Made by a program: the position numbers and the translations under genes | Origin: Microbacterium proteolyticum | Lineage (GTDB): Bacteria > Actinomycetota > Actinomycetes > Actinomycetales > Microbacteriaceae | Assembly: GCF_014192415.1 (NCBI RefSeq) | Contig: NZ_JACHXY010000003.1 | Location: 308,227-372,226 of the forward strand | Reading direction: 5' to 3' | DNA: 64,000 nt | The notes under the pieces: model-generated | What the model saw: only the letters and a program-made list of their open reading frames with translations | What the model was told of the DNA's origin: nothing | Database searches by the model: none | In this document: positions 20,475 to 29,658 of the stretch, piece after piece | Numbering within the stretch: position 1 is the stretch's first letter | Layout: the number at the start of each line of letters is the position of its first letter

Positions 20475-21209
20475 TCAGTCTACGAACGCGGCGAGGTCGT
20501 CGACGACCACCGTCGCGCCGGCGGCGGCGAGGTCGTCCGCGCCGACACCGCGATCCACGCCGACCACGACGGCGTAGCCGGCCGCCGCGGCGGAGCGCAC
20601 GCCGCTCAGAGCGTCTTCGACGGCGGCCGAGCGGGCCGGATCGACGCCCAGCATGCGGGCGGCCTCGGCGAAGACGTCGGGGGCGGGCTTGGATGCCAGG
20701 TGGTCGCGCTCGGCGACCACGCCGTCCATGACGACGGGGAACCGGTCGCGGATGCCGGCGGCCTCCAGCACCTCGACGGCGTTCTTGGAGCTGGAGACGA
20801 CGGCGATCGGTGTGCCGGCCGCCTGCAGCAGGTCGAGGAGGGCGATCGAGCCCGGGTAGGGCTGGATGCCCTCGCTGCGCAGGATGCGCGAGAACACCAC
20901 GTTCTTGCGATTGCCGACACCGCAGACGGTGTCTTCGGACGGGTCGTCGGAGGGATCTCCCCAGGGCACCTCGACGTCGCGGCTGCGCAGGAGCGAGGCG
21001 ACGCCGTCGTAGCGCTTCTTGCCGTCGACGTACTCGAAGTAGTCGCGATCGGTGTACGCCGGCTCGATCCGCCACGCGGCGAAGAGCTCGTCGAACATCT
21101 CTTTCCACGCCCGCATGTGCACTTCCGCGGTGGGGGTGAGCACCCCGTCGAGGTCGAACAGGACGCCCTCGAACGTCGTGAGGTCGGGCAGGTCGCGGCT
21201 GTCGGTCAC
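20475..21209 (-). CDS. Beta-phosphoglucomutase-like HAD phosphatase (244 aa)
   Basis: HAD-superfamily protein with nucleophile motif VLFDLDGVLTPTAEVH, motif II VVSSSKNAVEVL, Lys in ASKPAPDVF and the acidic AVEDALSGVRSAAAAG, all as in beta-phosphoglucomutases that interconvert beta-glucose 1-phosphate and glucose 6-phosphate. GTG at 21209 has GGAG 8 bases upstream and trims a long Arg-rich extension that is not family-like. It lies directly upstream of the GH65 phosphorylase (121-base gap, same strand), giving a complete phosphorolytic route into glycolysis. Some HADs of this subfamily are plain sugar phosphatases; context favours the mutase. Confidence 0.82.
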   Translation of the reverse strand: MTDSRDLPDLTTFEGVLFDLDGVLTPTAEVHMRAWKEMFDELFAAWRIEPAYTDRDYFEYVDGKKRYDGVASLLRSRDVEVPWGDPSDDPSEDTVCGVGNRKNVVFSRILRSEGIQPYPGSIALLDLLQAAGTPIAVVSSSKNAVEVLEAAGIRDRFPVVMDGVVAERDHLASKPAPDVFAEAARMLGVDPARSAAVEDALSGVRSAAAAGYAVVVGVDRGVGADDLAAAGATVVVDDLAAFVD

Positions 21210-21292
21210 GGCGGGCTCCAGATCGGGGTGCGGTGGCGCGGGCGCCCGGAGCGCCGCACCCCCAGCGTACTGGCGGGTGCGGCGCGCGTGCT

Positions 21293-22450
21293 TCAGCGCG
21301 TCGTCATCGACAGCGCGCGTCCGCCTACCCAGACCCGCGCCGGATGCCATCCCGCATCCCACTGCACGAGGTCGGCGACCGCGCCCTCGGCGACGTGACC
21401 GATGTCGGTGCGACCGAGGGAGCGCGCGGCGTTCTCGGTGCAGGCGGCCAGCACGACGGCGGGGTCGATTCCGGCTCCGATCATGCGGCGCACGCCCTCG
21501 TCGAGCACGATGCCGGCCCCGGCGATCGTCCCGTCGTGTCGGCGCCCGAGGCCGTGTTCGTCGTTCGCCACCGGCTCACCGCCGAAGTCGAGCCAGTGAC
21601 CGGCGTCGAGACCCGCCGTGACGATCGCGTCGGTGACGCCGACGGTACGCCGACCGGCCGCGGAGAGCACGAGCGAGACGACACGGTGGTCGAGGTGCTG
21701 CCCGTCGATGATCGTGCCCACGAAGAAGCGGTCGTCGGTCAGCACCGCTCCGGGGACGCCCGGTTCGCGGGGCTTCAGCGGCCGCTGCGCGTTGAACACG
21801 TGCGTGGTCATGGTGGCTCCCGCGTCGCCCGCCGCGTGTACCTGCGCGGCGGTGGCGTCGCTGTGGCCCACGGCGACGATGTACCCCTCGCCGGTCAGGC
21901 GGCGGATGGCGTCGAGGGCGCCGGGCAGCTCCGGGGCGAGGGTCAGCGTGCGCAGCGCGTCGCGCGCGGTCGGGCGCTCGAGCAGGGTGTCGAGGTGTGA
22001 TCGCTCGGGCATCAGCATGCACTCGGCGCGGTGAGCGCCCTTGCGCGCGGGCGAGAGGAACGGCCCCTCGAGATGCGCCCCCAGGATCCTCGCGACGGGC
22101 TCGTCGGCGAAGGCGTCGCGCGCCCGTCCCACGCGCTCGAGGGCGGCGACGGTATCGGGCAGGGGCGCGGTGATGACGGTGGGCTCGATGCCGGTCACCC
22201 CTCGCGCGGCCAGGCCGGTCAGGAGCGTCTGCCATCCGGACTCGTCGGCTCCCGCGACGTCGACGCCGAACGAGCCGTTGACCTGCAGATCGAGCAGGCC
22301 CGCCGTCACGACCCCGTCCACGACGTCGTGATCGACGCTCTCGTCACCCGTCGCGGGGCGGATGCGGCCGATGCGTCCGGCGACCACCTCGATGACGACG
22401 GGACCCACGAACGCTCCACCGATCAGGGCACGGGCGGTCCGCAAGCGCAT
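21293..22450 (-). CDS. nagA: N-acetylglucosamine-6-phosphate deacetylase (385 aa)
   Basis: Removes acetate from GlcNAc 6-phosphate. The amidohydrolase motifs are present: GLLDLQVNGSFGVDV, the metal-binding Glu in HLEGPF, His in VGHSDAT and in THVFNAQRPL, and the catalytic Asp in GVTDAI. Length is normal. ATG at 22450 overlaps the nagB stop as TGATG; the longer open frame upstream is rejected. It is the last gene of crr-nagE-nagB-nagA, and the deacetylated product goes to NagB. The acetate released could feed the nearby pta-ackA pair. Confidence 0.93.
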   Translation of the reverse strand: MRLRTARALIGGAFVGPVVIEVVAGRIGRIRPATGDESVDHDVVDGVVTAGLLDLQVNGSFGVDVAGADESGWQTLLTGLAARGVTGIEPTVITAPLPDTVAALERVGRARDAFADEPVARILGAHLEGPFLSPARKGAHRAECMLMPERSHLDTLLERPTARDALRTLTLAPELPGALDAIRRLTGEGYIVAVGHSDATAAQVHAAGDAGATMTTHVFNAQRPLKPREPGVPGAVLTDDRFFVGTIIDGQHLDHRVVSLVLSAAGRRTVGVTDAIVTAGLDAGHWLDFGGEPVANDEHGLGRRHDGTIAGAGIVLDEGVRRMIGAGIDPAVVLAACTENAARSLGRTDIGHVAEGAVADLVQWDAGWHPARVWVGGRALSMTTR

Positions 22451-23235
22451 CACAGCCCCTGTCCCACCGGCTTGCCGGCATAGGTGGAGCGGTAGTAGTC
22501 GGCGAAGGCGAGCTGGCCGGCGGCATCCTCGTCGACCACGACGGTCGCGTGCGGATGCAGCTGCAGCACCGATGCCGGCCACCGTGACGACAATGGACCC
22601 TCGACCGCCTCGCGCACGGCCTGCGCTTTGCCGCGGCCGAAACCGAGCATGACGGCATGACGGCTGTCGAGGATCGTCGCCAGCCCCTGCGTGAGGCAGT
22701 GGGTGGGGACCTGCTCGATGTCGCCGGCGAAGAAGCGCGCGTTGTCCTGTCGGGTGCGCGTGGTGAGGGTCTTCACGCGGGTGCGGCTGGCCAGGCTCGA
22801 CATCGGCATGTTGAAGGCGAGGTGCCCGTCGGATCCGATGCCGAGGATCTGCAGGTCGATGCCCCCGGCATCCCGGATTGCCCGCTCGTAAGCGGGCCCC
22901 GCGTCGAGGGGGGCGGCATCGAGGTCGCCCGGTCCCACGATGGCCCCGGGTGCGAAGTCGACGTGTCGCTCGAGTTCGGCGCGGATGAACTCGCGGTATC
23001 TCTCGGGGTGCCCGGGGGGCAGACCCACGTACTCGTCGAGCAGGAACGCCCGCGCCGCGGAGAAGCTGAGTCCCTCCTCGCGGTGGCGACGCGCGAGCTC
23101 GCGGTAGACCGGCAGCGGCGTCGAGCCGGTGGCGAGGCCCAGCACCGCCGCGGGTGTGCGCCGCAGGAGAGCGGTGTAGGCATCGGCGACGACGCGCGCC
23201 GCCTCTTCGGGGGTCTCGACGACGACGACCTCCAT
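22450..23235 (-). CDS. nagB: Glucosamine-6-phosphate deaminase (261 aa)
   Basis: Converts glucosamine 6-phosphate to fructose 6-phosphate and ammonia, the step that joins amino-sugar use to glycolysis. The phosphate-binding LGLATGSTPLPVYREL, the catalytic region FLLDEYVGLP, and GIGSDGHLAFN are all conserved. Length matches the family. ATG at 23235 overlaps the nagE stop (TGATG) and begins MEVVVVETPEEAARV as expected; the open frame continues upstream only as Arg-rich shadow. Translationally coupled on both sides. Confidence 0.95.
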   Translation of the reverse strand: MEVVVVETPEEAARVVADAYTALLRRTPAAVLGLATGSTPLPVYRELARRHREEGLSFSAARAFLLDEYVGLPPGHPERYREFIRAELERHVDFAPGAIVGPGDLDAAPLDAGPAYERAIRDAGGIDLQILGIGSDGHLAFNMPMSSLASRTRVKTLTTRTRQDNARFFAGDIEQVPTHCLTQGLATILDSRHAVMLGFGRGKAQAVREAVEGPLSSRWPASVLQLHPHATVVVDEDAAGQLAFADYYRSTYAGKPVGQGL

Positions 23236-24812
23236 CAGAGCGCCTCGAGGATGTCGTTCTTCAACATCTCCGCGCGGGGGCCGAACACGGCCTGGACGTT
23301 GTCGCCCACCTCCAGCACGCCGGCGGCGCCGAGCTGCTTGAGACGCGCGTGGTCGACGAGGGCGCGGTCGGCGACCTCCATGCGCAGTCGCGTGATGCAC
23401 GCGTCGACGTGCACGAGGTTGTCGCGGCCGCCGAACGCGGCGATCAACTGCTCCGTCGTCGACTGCTCAGCGGCCGTCGCGGTCGATGCGGTCCGCGTCT
23501 CGGGGGCGGATGCCGTGACCGGCTGCGACGTGCCCGCCACGGGGGCGGTGGTGTCGGCATCCACCGCGGGGGCATCTCCCGTCGGGGCGGAGAGGTCCTC
23601 ACGGCCCGGAGTACGCAGGTTCCACTTCTTGATGACGAGGCGGAACAGCAGGTAGTACACGGCGAAGTAGACCACGCCCATGACCACCAGGAGCCAGACG
23701 TTGTTGGCCGCGGGGGCGGTGCCGTAGAGGAGCAGGTCGAACAGTCCCGCCGAGAACGAGAACCCGAGGTGGATGTCGAGAAGGTAGGCCACCGCGAGCG
23801 AGATGCCGGTGAGAAGCGCGTGGACGACGTACAGGGGGAACGCGGCGAACATGAAGGCGAACTCGAGCGGCTCCGTGACACCGGTGAGGAAGGCCGTCAG
23901 ACCCGCGGCGCCCAGGATGCCGATGGCCGCCTTGCGCTGCGCGGGGTTGGCGAGGTGGATCATCGCGAGCGCCGCGGCCGGCAGGCCGAACATCAGCACG
24001 GGATAGAAGCCCGCGGTGAGCGCTCCGGCGGTGGGGTCCCCCGCGGCGAAGCGGGTCAGCTCCCCCGTGACGACGCTGCCGTCGCCCTCGGTGTACGACC
24101 CCTGCAGGAACCAGACGTAGGAGTTGAGGATGTGGTGCAGACCCACCGGGATCAGCATGCGGTTCGTGAAGCCGTAGACGAAGGCCCCGATCGCTCCGGT
24201 GCCGCCGATGAACGCTCCCAGGCCCGAGAGCCCGGTGTTGAAGATCGGGTAGAAGTAGCTCAATCCGAAGGCGACGACGAGGCTCGCCAGCGAGACGACG
24301 ATGGGAACGAACCGGCGTCCGCCGAAGAAGCCCAGGTACGAGGGCAGTTCGATGGTGTGGTACCGATCGAAGAGCCACGCGGTGAGCAGCCCGATGACGA
24401 TGCCGCCGAAGACGCTGTAGTTGATCTGCACCTGGTCGCCGGCGGCCGTCGTCTGCCCCGCGAGCACGACCGGCGACATCACCGTGAAGACGTTCGCGAG
24501 CACGAGGTAACCGACCACGGCCGACAGTGCGGTGGAGCCGTCGGCCTTCTTGGCGAAGCCGATGGCCACACCCACCGCGAACAGCAGTCCGAGGTTGTCG
24601 AAGAGCGCGCCTCCCGCGGCGCTCATCGCCTGGAAGAACGGGCCGATGACCGGCAGGTCGATCCGACCGAGCAGGTCGGGCTGGCCGAGGCGGAGCAGGA
24701 TGCCGGCCGCGGGCAGCACGGCGATGGGCAGCATCAGGCTCTTGCCGAGGCGCTGCATCTGGGCGAATCCGGGGATGCCGCGGCGGCGGGCGACGGGGGC
24801 GGTGGCGGTCAT
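23235..24812 (-). CDS. nagE: PTS N-acetylglucosamine-type transporter, EIICB (525 aa)
   Basis: Membrane permease of the phosphotransferase system that imports and phosphorylates the sugar. About ten hydrophobic segments (residues 15-400) form EIIC, with the GFTNRMLIPVGLHHILNS signature of the glucose/GlcNAc family. A Pro/Ala-rich linker leads to EIIB, whose phosphorylated Cys is about residue 472 (VDACITRLR). EIIA is a separate gene, crr, 31 bases upstream. The operon with nagB/nagA points to GlcNAc rather than glucose. ATG at 24812 follows GAGAGAG; longer readings are not family-like. EI and HPr are not in the window. Confidence 0.9.
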   Translation of the reverse strand: MTATAPVARRRGIPGFAQMQRLGKSLMLPIAVLPAAGILLRLGQPDLLGRIDLPVIGPFFQAMSAAGGALFDNLGLLFAVGVAIGFAKKADGSTALSAVVGYLVLANVFTVMSPVVLAGQTTAAGDQVQINYSVFGGIVIGLLTAWLFDRYHTIELPSYLGFFGGRRFVPIVVSLASLVVAFGLSYFYPIFNTGLSGLGAFIGGTGAIGAFVYGFTNRMLIPVGLHHILNSYVWFLQGSYTEGDGSVVTGELTRFAAGDPTAGALTAGFYPVLMFGLPAAALAMIHLANPAQRKAAIGILGAAGLTAFLTGVTEPLEFAFMFAAFPLYVVHALLTGISLAVAYLLDIHLGFSFSAGLFDLLLYGTAPAANNVWLLVVMGVVYFAVYYLLFRLVIKKWNLRTPGREDLSAPTGDAPAVDADTTAPVAGTSQPVTASAPETRTASTATAAEQSTTEQLIAAFGGRDNLVHVDACITRLRMEVADRALVDHARLKQLGAAGVLEVGDNVQAVFGPRAEMLKNDILEAL

Positions 24813-24843
24813 GAGGGTTCTCTCTCGACGGTGAAGGAGCGGA

Positions 24844-25293
24844 TCAGACGGACAGGAGCCGGGCGCCGGGCAGGATGTCGGCACCCTCGGCGCTCACGAC
24901 CGTGACCTCGTCGGCCGAGCGCTCGAGCACCACGACGGGGACCACACTGGAGAGCCCCGCGGCGCGGATGGCGGGGACGTCGTAGGCGATGACGGGGGTG
25001 CCCGCGCTCACGCGGTCGCCCTTGGCCGCGAAGGCGGTGAACCCCTGCCCCTGGAGCTGGACGGTGTCGAGGCCGAGGTGGACCAGGACGGCGAGTCCGT
25101 CGTCGGCAACGACGACGAAGGCGTGCGGGAAGACCTGCAGGAGGGTGCCGTCGATGGGGGCGACCGCATCGACCACCTCGGCCGGCGGGTCGATCGCGAC
25201 CCCGGGCCCCATCGCGCCCTGCGCGAAGAGCTGGTCGGGGACGGCCGAGAGCGGTAGGACGGTTCCCACGAGCGGGGACAGGATGTCGGGCAC
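24844..25293 (-). CDS. crr: PTS EIIA(Glc)-type protein (149 aa)
   Basis: Phosphocarrier that takes phosphate from HPr and passes it to EIIB. The fold-defining LSPLVGTVLPLSAVPDQLFA opens the protein; the two active-site histidines are His57 (FPHAFV) and His72 (LVHLGLDTVQL), the latter being the phosphorylated one by comparison with E. coli EIIA-Glc. GTG at 25293 has AGGAG 5 bases before it; another GTG two codons upstream is too close to that site. First gene of the nag operon, reading away from the dre-like palindrome at 25399-25414. Confidence 0.9.
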   Translation of the reverse strand: MPDILSPLVGTVLPLSAVPDQLFAQGAMGPGVAIDPPAEVVDAVAPIDGTLLQVFPHAFVVVADDGLAVLVHLGLDTVQLQGQGFTAFAAKGDRVSAGTPVIAYDVPAIRAAGLSSVVPVVVLERSADEVTVVSAEGADILPGARLLSV

Positions 25294-25398
25294 GGGCACT
25301 CCTCGATGAGACGGCGGGTCAGCGGTACGCACCACCGAACGCGCATAGGCTGGGGAGGGAAAGAATCGCCCGCCCGCACGGTCCGCCCACTGGGTCAA

Positions 25399-25414
25399 AC
25401 TGGTACGTACCAGT
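25399..25414. promoter_or_regulatory. dre-like operator of the DasR/NagR-type regulator
   Basis: Perfect 16-base palindrome ACTGGTACGTACCAGT lies between the divergent crr operon and the GntR gene. The half-sites ACTGGT/ACCAGT match the DasR-responsive element known from Streptomyces. On the minus strand TTGACC at 25393-25398 abuts it and could be the crr -35 box, so a bound repressor could block both directions. Confidence 0.85.
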
Positions 25415-25437
25415 GAAAATAGTCGCCGGAGCCGACC

Positions 25438-26214
25438 GTGTCAACACCGAAAGTCGACGCCGTCATGACCCGTCTCCGCGAGGCCGACGCCCCGACCGCC
25501 GCCGTCACGCCCAAACCCGTCCCCAAGCACGCGCAGCTGCGCGCCATCCTCCTCTCCGACATCGGCACCACCTGGCCCGCGCACGCGGTCATCCCCTCGG
25601 AGCGGGAGCTCTCCGCCCGACACGGCGTCAGTCGCGCGACCGTCCGCGAGGCGCTCCGACAGCTCATCGAGGAGCAGAAGCTCTACACCCTGCAGGGGAA
25701 GGGCACCTTCGTCGCCGGCGAACGCGTGCAGTCGCATCTGCACCTCGCCTCCTTCACCGAGGACATGCGCCGCCGCGGCATGGTGGCGACGACGCTCGTG
25801 CGTCATGCCGAGAAGGCGGCACCACCCCTCGAGGTGCGCGCGGCCCTCGGACTCGACGAGGGCGAACACGCCTGGTCCATCGAGCGCCTCCGCCTGGCGA
25901 ACGGCATCCCGATGGCCCTGGAACTCGGGTGGTATTCGCCGCGCGTCGCGGCCGACCTCGGCGACCGCGACCTGAACACCTCTCTGTACAGCGTGCTGTC
26001 CGAGCACTACGGCGTGCGCATCGACTCCGCCGAACAGACCGTCTGGGCGGAGACCGTCGCCGGCGACACCGCGACCACGCTCGACGTGGCGCCCGGGTCG
26101 GCGGTGCTGGTGTTCCGGCGCACGTCGCGCGCGAGCGGCATCCCCGTCGAGCACGTCACGTCGTGGTATCGCGGCGACCGCTACCAGGTGCACATGGCGC
26201 TGGCCGGCTCCTGA
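25438..26214 (+). CDS. GntR/HutC-family regulator, DasR/NagR type (258 aa)
   Basis: An N-terminal winged helix (VIPSERELSARHGVSRATVREALRQL, about residues 50-80) joins a C-terminal UTRA ligand-binding domain (from about residue 100), the layout of DasR and NagR, repressors released by glucosamine 6-phosphate or GlcNAc 6-phosphate. Divergent from crr-nagE-nagB-nagA, with the dre-like palindrome 23 bases upstream of its GTG start. The start has only a weak GGAG (25427-25430) and an AAAATAGT stretch before it. It ends 12 bases from the convergent ackA. Targets outside this operon are likely, by analogy with DasR, but are not shown here. Confidence 0.88.
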   Translation: MSTPKVDAVMTRLREADAPTAAVTPKPVPKHAQLRAILLSDIGTTWPAHAVIPSERELSARHGVSRATVREALRQLIEEQKLYTLQGKGTFVAGERVQSHLHLASFTEDMRRRGMVATTLVRHAEKAAPPLEVRAALGLDEGEHAWSIERLRLANGIPMALELGWYSPRVAADLGDRDLNTSLYSVLSEHYGVRIDSAEQTVWAETVAGDTATTLDVAPGSAVLVFRRTSRASGIPVEHVTSWYRGDRYQVHMALAGS

Positions 26215-26226
26215 CGATCGCGAGAG

Positions 26227-27459
26227 TCAGGCCGTGACCGACAACGTCTGCCGGGCGATCTCGAGTTCTTCGTCGGTCGGCACCACCAGCACCTCGACGC
26301 GCGAGGAATCGCTGGAGATGCGACGGATGCCGCGCTCCCGGCGGGCGTTGCGTTCGGGATCGATCTCGACGCCCGCGAAGCCGAGCGTGGCCAACGCCTC
26401 CTGGCGCACCTGGACCGCGTTCTCGCCCACACCGGCCGTGAACGAGATGACGTCGACGCCGTCGAGCTGAGCGAGGTACGCACCCGCGTAGGCGCGAAGA
26501 CGGTGGATGTAGACGTCGAACGCGAGCTGTGCAGCCGGGTCGCCGGCTTCGCGTCGCTCTCCGATGTCGCGCATGTCGGACACCCCGGCGAGTCCCAGGA
26601 GGCCCGAGCGCTTGTTGAGGAGGGTGTCGAGATCGGCGATCGACATGTCGGCGCGGCGCGCGAGATGGAACTGGACGGCCGGGTCGAGGTCACCGGAGCG
26701 CGTGCCCATGACGAGGCCCTCGAGCGGGGTGAGTCCCATCGAGGTGTCGACCGAGCGACCGCCCTCGATCGCCGCGACCGAGGCGCCGTTGCCGAGATGG
26801 AAGACGATCTGCTTCAGCTCGCCGAGCGGGCGCCCGACGAAGGCCGCGGCGGCCTCGCTGACGAACTTGTGGCTCGTGCCGTGGAAGCCGTATCGGCGAA
26901 TACGGTGCGCCTCGGCGAGCTCGCGGTCGATGGCGTAGGTGTAGGCCTCGGGGGCCAACGACTGGTGGAAGGCGGTGTCGAACACGGCGACGTGCGGAAC
27001 GTCGGGGAACGCCTTCTTCGCCGCGACGATGCCCGCGAGGTTCGCCGGATTGTGCAGCGGAGCCAGCACCGACAGCTCGTCGATGTTGATCTCGACGAGC
27101 GGGGTGACGACGGTGGGCTCGAAGAAGCGCGCGCCGCCGTGCACGACGCGGTGGCCGACGGCGACGGGCGCCCGCTCCTCGAGCGACGGACCGTGCGCGG
27201 CGAAGGCCTCGAGCATGACGGCGAACCCGGCCGTGTGGTCGGGGATCTCGCGCTCGATCGTGTAGGTGGCGTCGGTCACGGTCGGCGCGGGGCCGTCGGC
27301 GTCCGCGAGGGCCGCCGCCTTCACCGTGTGCGTCGCGACGCCCGATCCCTCACCGATGCGCTCGACCAACCCGGACGCGAGCACGTGCTCGTGCTCCATG
27401 TCGAGCAGCTGGTACTTGAACGACGACGAGCCGCTGTTGACGACGAGGACGACGCTCAC
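26227..27459 (-). CDS. ackA: Acetate kinase (410 aa)
   Basis: Converts acetyl phosphate and ADP to acetate and ATP, reversibly. The N-terminus VLVVNSGSSSFKYQLLD, the catalytic VFDTAFHQSLAPEAY, YGFHGTSHKFVS and HLGNGASVAAIEGGRSVDTSMG are all diagnostic. Length normal. GTG at 27459 overlaps the pta stop as GTGA, so the pair is coupled. It follows the nag locus, where NagA releases acetate, giving a possible metabolic link. Confidence 0.97.
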   Translation of the reverse strand: MSVVLVVNSGSSSFKYQLLDMEHEHVLASGLVERIGEGSGVATHTVKAAALADADGPAPTVTDATYTIEREIPDHTAGFAVMLEAFAAHGPSLEERAPVAVGHRVVHGGARFFEPTVVTPLVEINIDELSVLAPLHNPANLAGIVAAKKAFPDVPHVAVFDTAFHQSLAPEAYTYAIDRELAEAHRIRRYGFHGTSHKFVSEAAAAFVGRPLGELKQIVFHLGNGASVAAIEGGRSVDTSMGLTPLEGLVMGTRSGDLDPAVQFHLARRADMSIADLDTLLNKRSGLLGLAGVSDMRDIGERREAGDPAAQLAFDVYIHRLRAYAGAYLAQLDGVDVISFTAGVGENAVQVRQEALATLGFAGVEIDPERNARRERGIRRISSDSSRVEVLVVPTDEELEIARQTLSVTA

Positions 27460-29645
27460 GAGGCGCTCCCTTCTGCGGGAGCTTCGGTCGCCGAGCTTCC
27501 CTGGGCCTGGATCGCCGTGATCGCGATGGTGTTGACGATGTCGTCGACGAGCGCGCCGCGCGACAGATCGTTGATGGGCTTGTTCAGGCCCTGCAGGACG
27601 GGCCCGATGGCCACCGCACCCGCGGAGCGCTGGACGGCCTTGTAGGTGTTGTTGCCGGTGTTCAGGTCGGGGAAGACGAACACCGTCGCGCGTCCCGCGA
27701 CCGCGGAGCCGGGCATCTTGGCGCGTGCGACGGCCGCATCGGCGGCGGCGTCGTACTGGATCGGTCCCTCGACCAGCAGCTCGGGCGCACGCTCGCGCAC
27801 GAGCGCGGTGGCGCTGCGCACTTTCTCGACGTCGGCGCCCGTGCCGGATTCGCCCGTGGAGTAGGACAGCATCGCCACGCGGGGGGCGATGCCGAACTGC
27901 TCGGCCGTCGCCGCCGACGACACCGCGATGTCGGCGAGCTGCTCGCTAGTGGGGTCGGGGATGACGGCGCAGTCGCCGTAGACGAGCACGCGGTCGGCGA
28001 GCGCCATGAGGAAGACGCTCGAGACGACCGAGACGCCCGGGGCGGTCTTGATGATCTCGAACGCGGGGCGGATGGTGTGGGCCGTGGTGTGCGCCGCGCC
28101 CGAGACCATGCCGTCGGCGAGGCCCAGGTGCACCATGAGGGTGCCGAAGTACGACACGTCGGTCACCGTGTCGGCGGCCTGGGCGTGGGTGACGCCCTTG
28201 TGGGCGCGCAGCCGCGCGTACTCGACGGCGAACTTCTCGACGTGCACGGCGTCGAAGGGGCTGAGCACCTCGGCATCGCGGATGTCGATACCGAGTTCGA
28301 TCGCGCGCCCGCGCACTTCGATCGGCTCGCCGAGGATGGTCAGATCGGCGATGCCGCGCGCGAGCACGGTGGCGGCGGCGCGGAGCACCCGGTCATCGCT
28401 TCCTTCCGGCAGCACGATGCGGCGCTTGTCGGCGCGGGCGCGGTCGACGAGGCCGTACTCGAACATCAGCGGGGTGACCACGCTCGGGCGGGCGATGCCC
28501 AGCTCGCGAGTGAGCTGCTCGGTGTCGACGTGACGCTCGAACAGCGCGAGGGCGGTGTCGTACCGGTGCTGGGAGTCGGCGGCGAGGCGCCCCCGGGTGT
28601 TCATGATGCGCACGGCCGTGTCGTAGGTGCCGAGGTCTGTGGCGATGATCGGCAAAGGCGACCCGAGACCGTCGATGAGGCGCACGATCGCGTCGGGGAG
28701 CTCGAACCCGCCGTTGAGCACGATGCCCGCTAGGGAGGGGAAGGTGCCGGAGGCGTTGGCGAGGAGGGCCGCCAGCAGCACTTCGGTGCGATCGGCGGGG
28801 ATGACCACGACCGCGGACTCCTTCAGACGCGGCAGCACGTTGACCATCGACATGCCCGCGACCACGACACCCAGGACCTCGCGGGTCAGCAGCGCCGGAT
28901 CACCCTTGATGAGCTCGCCCTCGACCGAGCGCAGCACACCGCGCATCGAGGGGGCGATGAGGAAGCGGTCTTCGGGCAGGGCCCACACCGGCACGGTTCG
29001 CTCGTCGGCGGCCGATCCGACGGCGGCGGCGTCGAACGAGGCCGCATCGACGACGTGGCGAACGGATGCCACGACCTCGTCGAGGCGATCGGCGTCGGCG
29101 CGGTTGGCGATGACGGCGAACAGCGCCGCCCGCTCGTGCTGCAACTCGGAGATGGCCAGGGAGGCGATCTGACCGACCTCTTGCGGGGTCCGGGCCACGG
29201 ACAGGCCCAGCGTCTCGCTGTGTCCCTGCTGCGCCCGGCCGCCGAGCACGAGCAGCACCGGTGCACCGAGATTGGCGGCGATGCGGGCGTTGAACGCGAG
29301 CTCGGCGGGGCTGCCCACGTCGGTGTAGTCGCTGCCGATGACGACGACCGCATCGCACTGCGCCTCGACGGCCTTGTACCGCTCGACGATGCGGGCGAGC
29401 GCCGCATCGGCGTCATCGCGCACGTCGTCGTAGGTGACGCCGACGCAGTCGTCGTAGGCGAGGTCGACGCTGTCGTGATCGAGCAGCATCTCGAGCACGT
29501 AGTCGCGTTCGGCCGTGGAGCGCGCGATGGGCCGGAACACCCCCGCGCGCGGTGTGACGCGGCTGAGCGCGTCGAGCACGCCCAGCGCCACGGAGGACTT
29601 GCCCGAATGACCTTCGGCCGACGTGATGTAGATGCTCTGCGTCAC
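27456..29645 (-). CDS. pta: Phosphate acetyltransferase, long form (729 aa)
   Basis: Exchanges acetyl-CoA and acetyl phosphate. The long form: a P-loop/DRTGG N-terminal part beginning TQSIYITSAEGHSGKSSVALG, a central DRTGG region, and the C-terminal catalytic domain from about residue 400 (RIVLPEGSDDRVLRAA, SGAAHTTAHTIRPAFEIIKT, MLSYSTGESGTG). GTG at 29645 gives the family start. TAGGCT lies 7 bases before it with no clear Shine-Dalgarno, so the transcript is probably leaderless. Coupled to ackA. Divergent from the NUDIX gene, which has the same -10 arrangement. Confidence 0.96.
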   Translation of the reverse strand: MTQSIYITSAEGHSGKSSVALGVLDALSRVTPRAGVFRPIARSTAERDYVLEMLLDHDSVDLAYDDCVGVTYDDVRDDADAALARIVERYKAVEAQCDAVVVIGSDYTDVGSPAELAFNARIAANLGAPVLLVLGGRAQQGHSETLGLSVARTPQEVGQIASLAISELQHERAALFAVIANRADADRLDEVVASVRHVVDAASFDAAAVGSAADERTVPVWALPEDRFLIAPSMRGVLRSVEGELIKGDPALLTREVLGVVVAGMSMVNVLPRLKESAVVVIPADRTEVLLAALLANASGTFPSLAGIVLNGGFELPDAIVRLIDGLGSPLPIIATDLGTYDTAVRIMNTRGRLAADSQHRYDTALALFERHVDTEQLTRELGIARPSVVTPLMFEYGLVDRARADKRRIVLPEGSDDRVLRAAATVLARGIADLTILGEPIEVRGRAIELGIDIRDAEVLSPFDAVHVEKFAVEYARLRAHKGVTHAQAADTVTDVSYFGTLMVHLGLADGMVSGAAHTTAHTIRPAFEIIKTAPGVSVVSSVFLMALADRVLVYGDCAVIPDPTSEQLADIAVSSAATAEQFGIAPRVAMLSYSTGESGTGADVEKVRSATALVRERAPELLVEGPIQYDAAADAAVARAKMPGSAVAGRATVFVFPDLNTGNNTYKAVQRSAGAVAIGPVLQGLNKPINDLSRGALVDDIVNTIAITAIQAQGSSATEAPAEGSAS

Positions 29646-29652
29646 GTGTCCC

Positions 29653-29658
29653 AGCCTA
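29653..29658 (-). promoter_or_regulatory. -10 box of pta-ackA (leaderless arrangement)
   Basis: TAGGCT on the coding strand, 7 bases before the pta GTG. Confidence 0.55.

Noticed and set aside
17984-20731. A 915-codon open frame antisense to the GH65 gene
   Set aside because: It mirrors the codon pattern of the real gene; the protein is Arg/Val/Asp/Gly-rich without recognisable motifs. Typical high-GC shadow.
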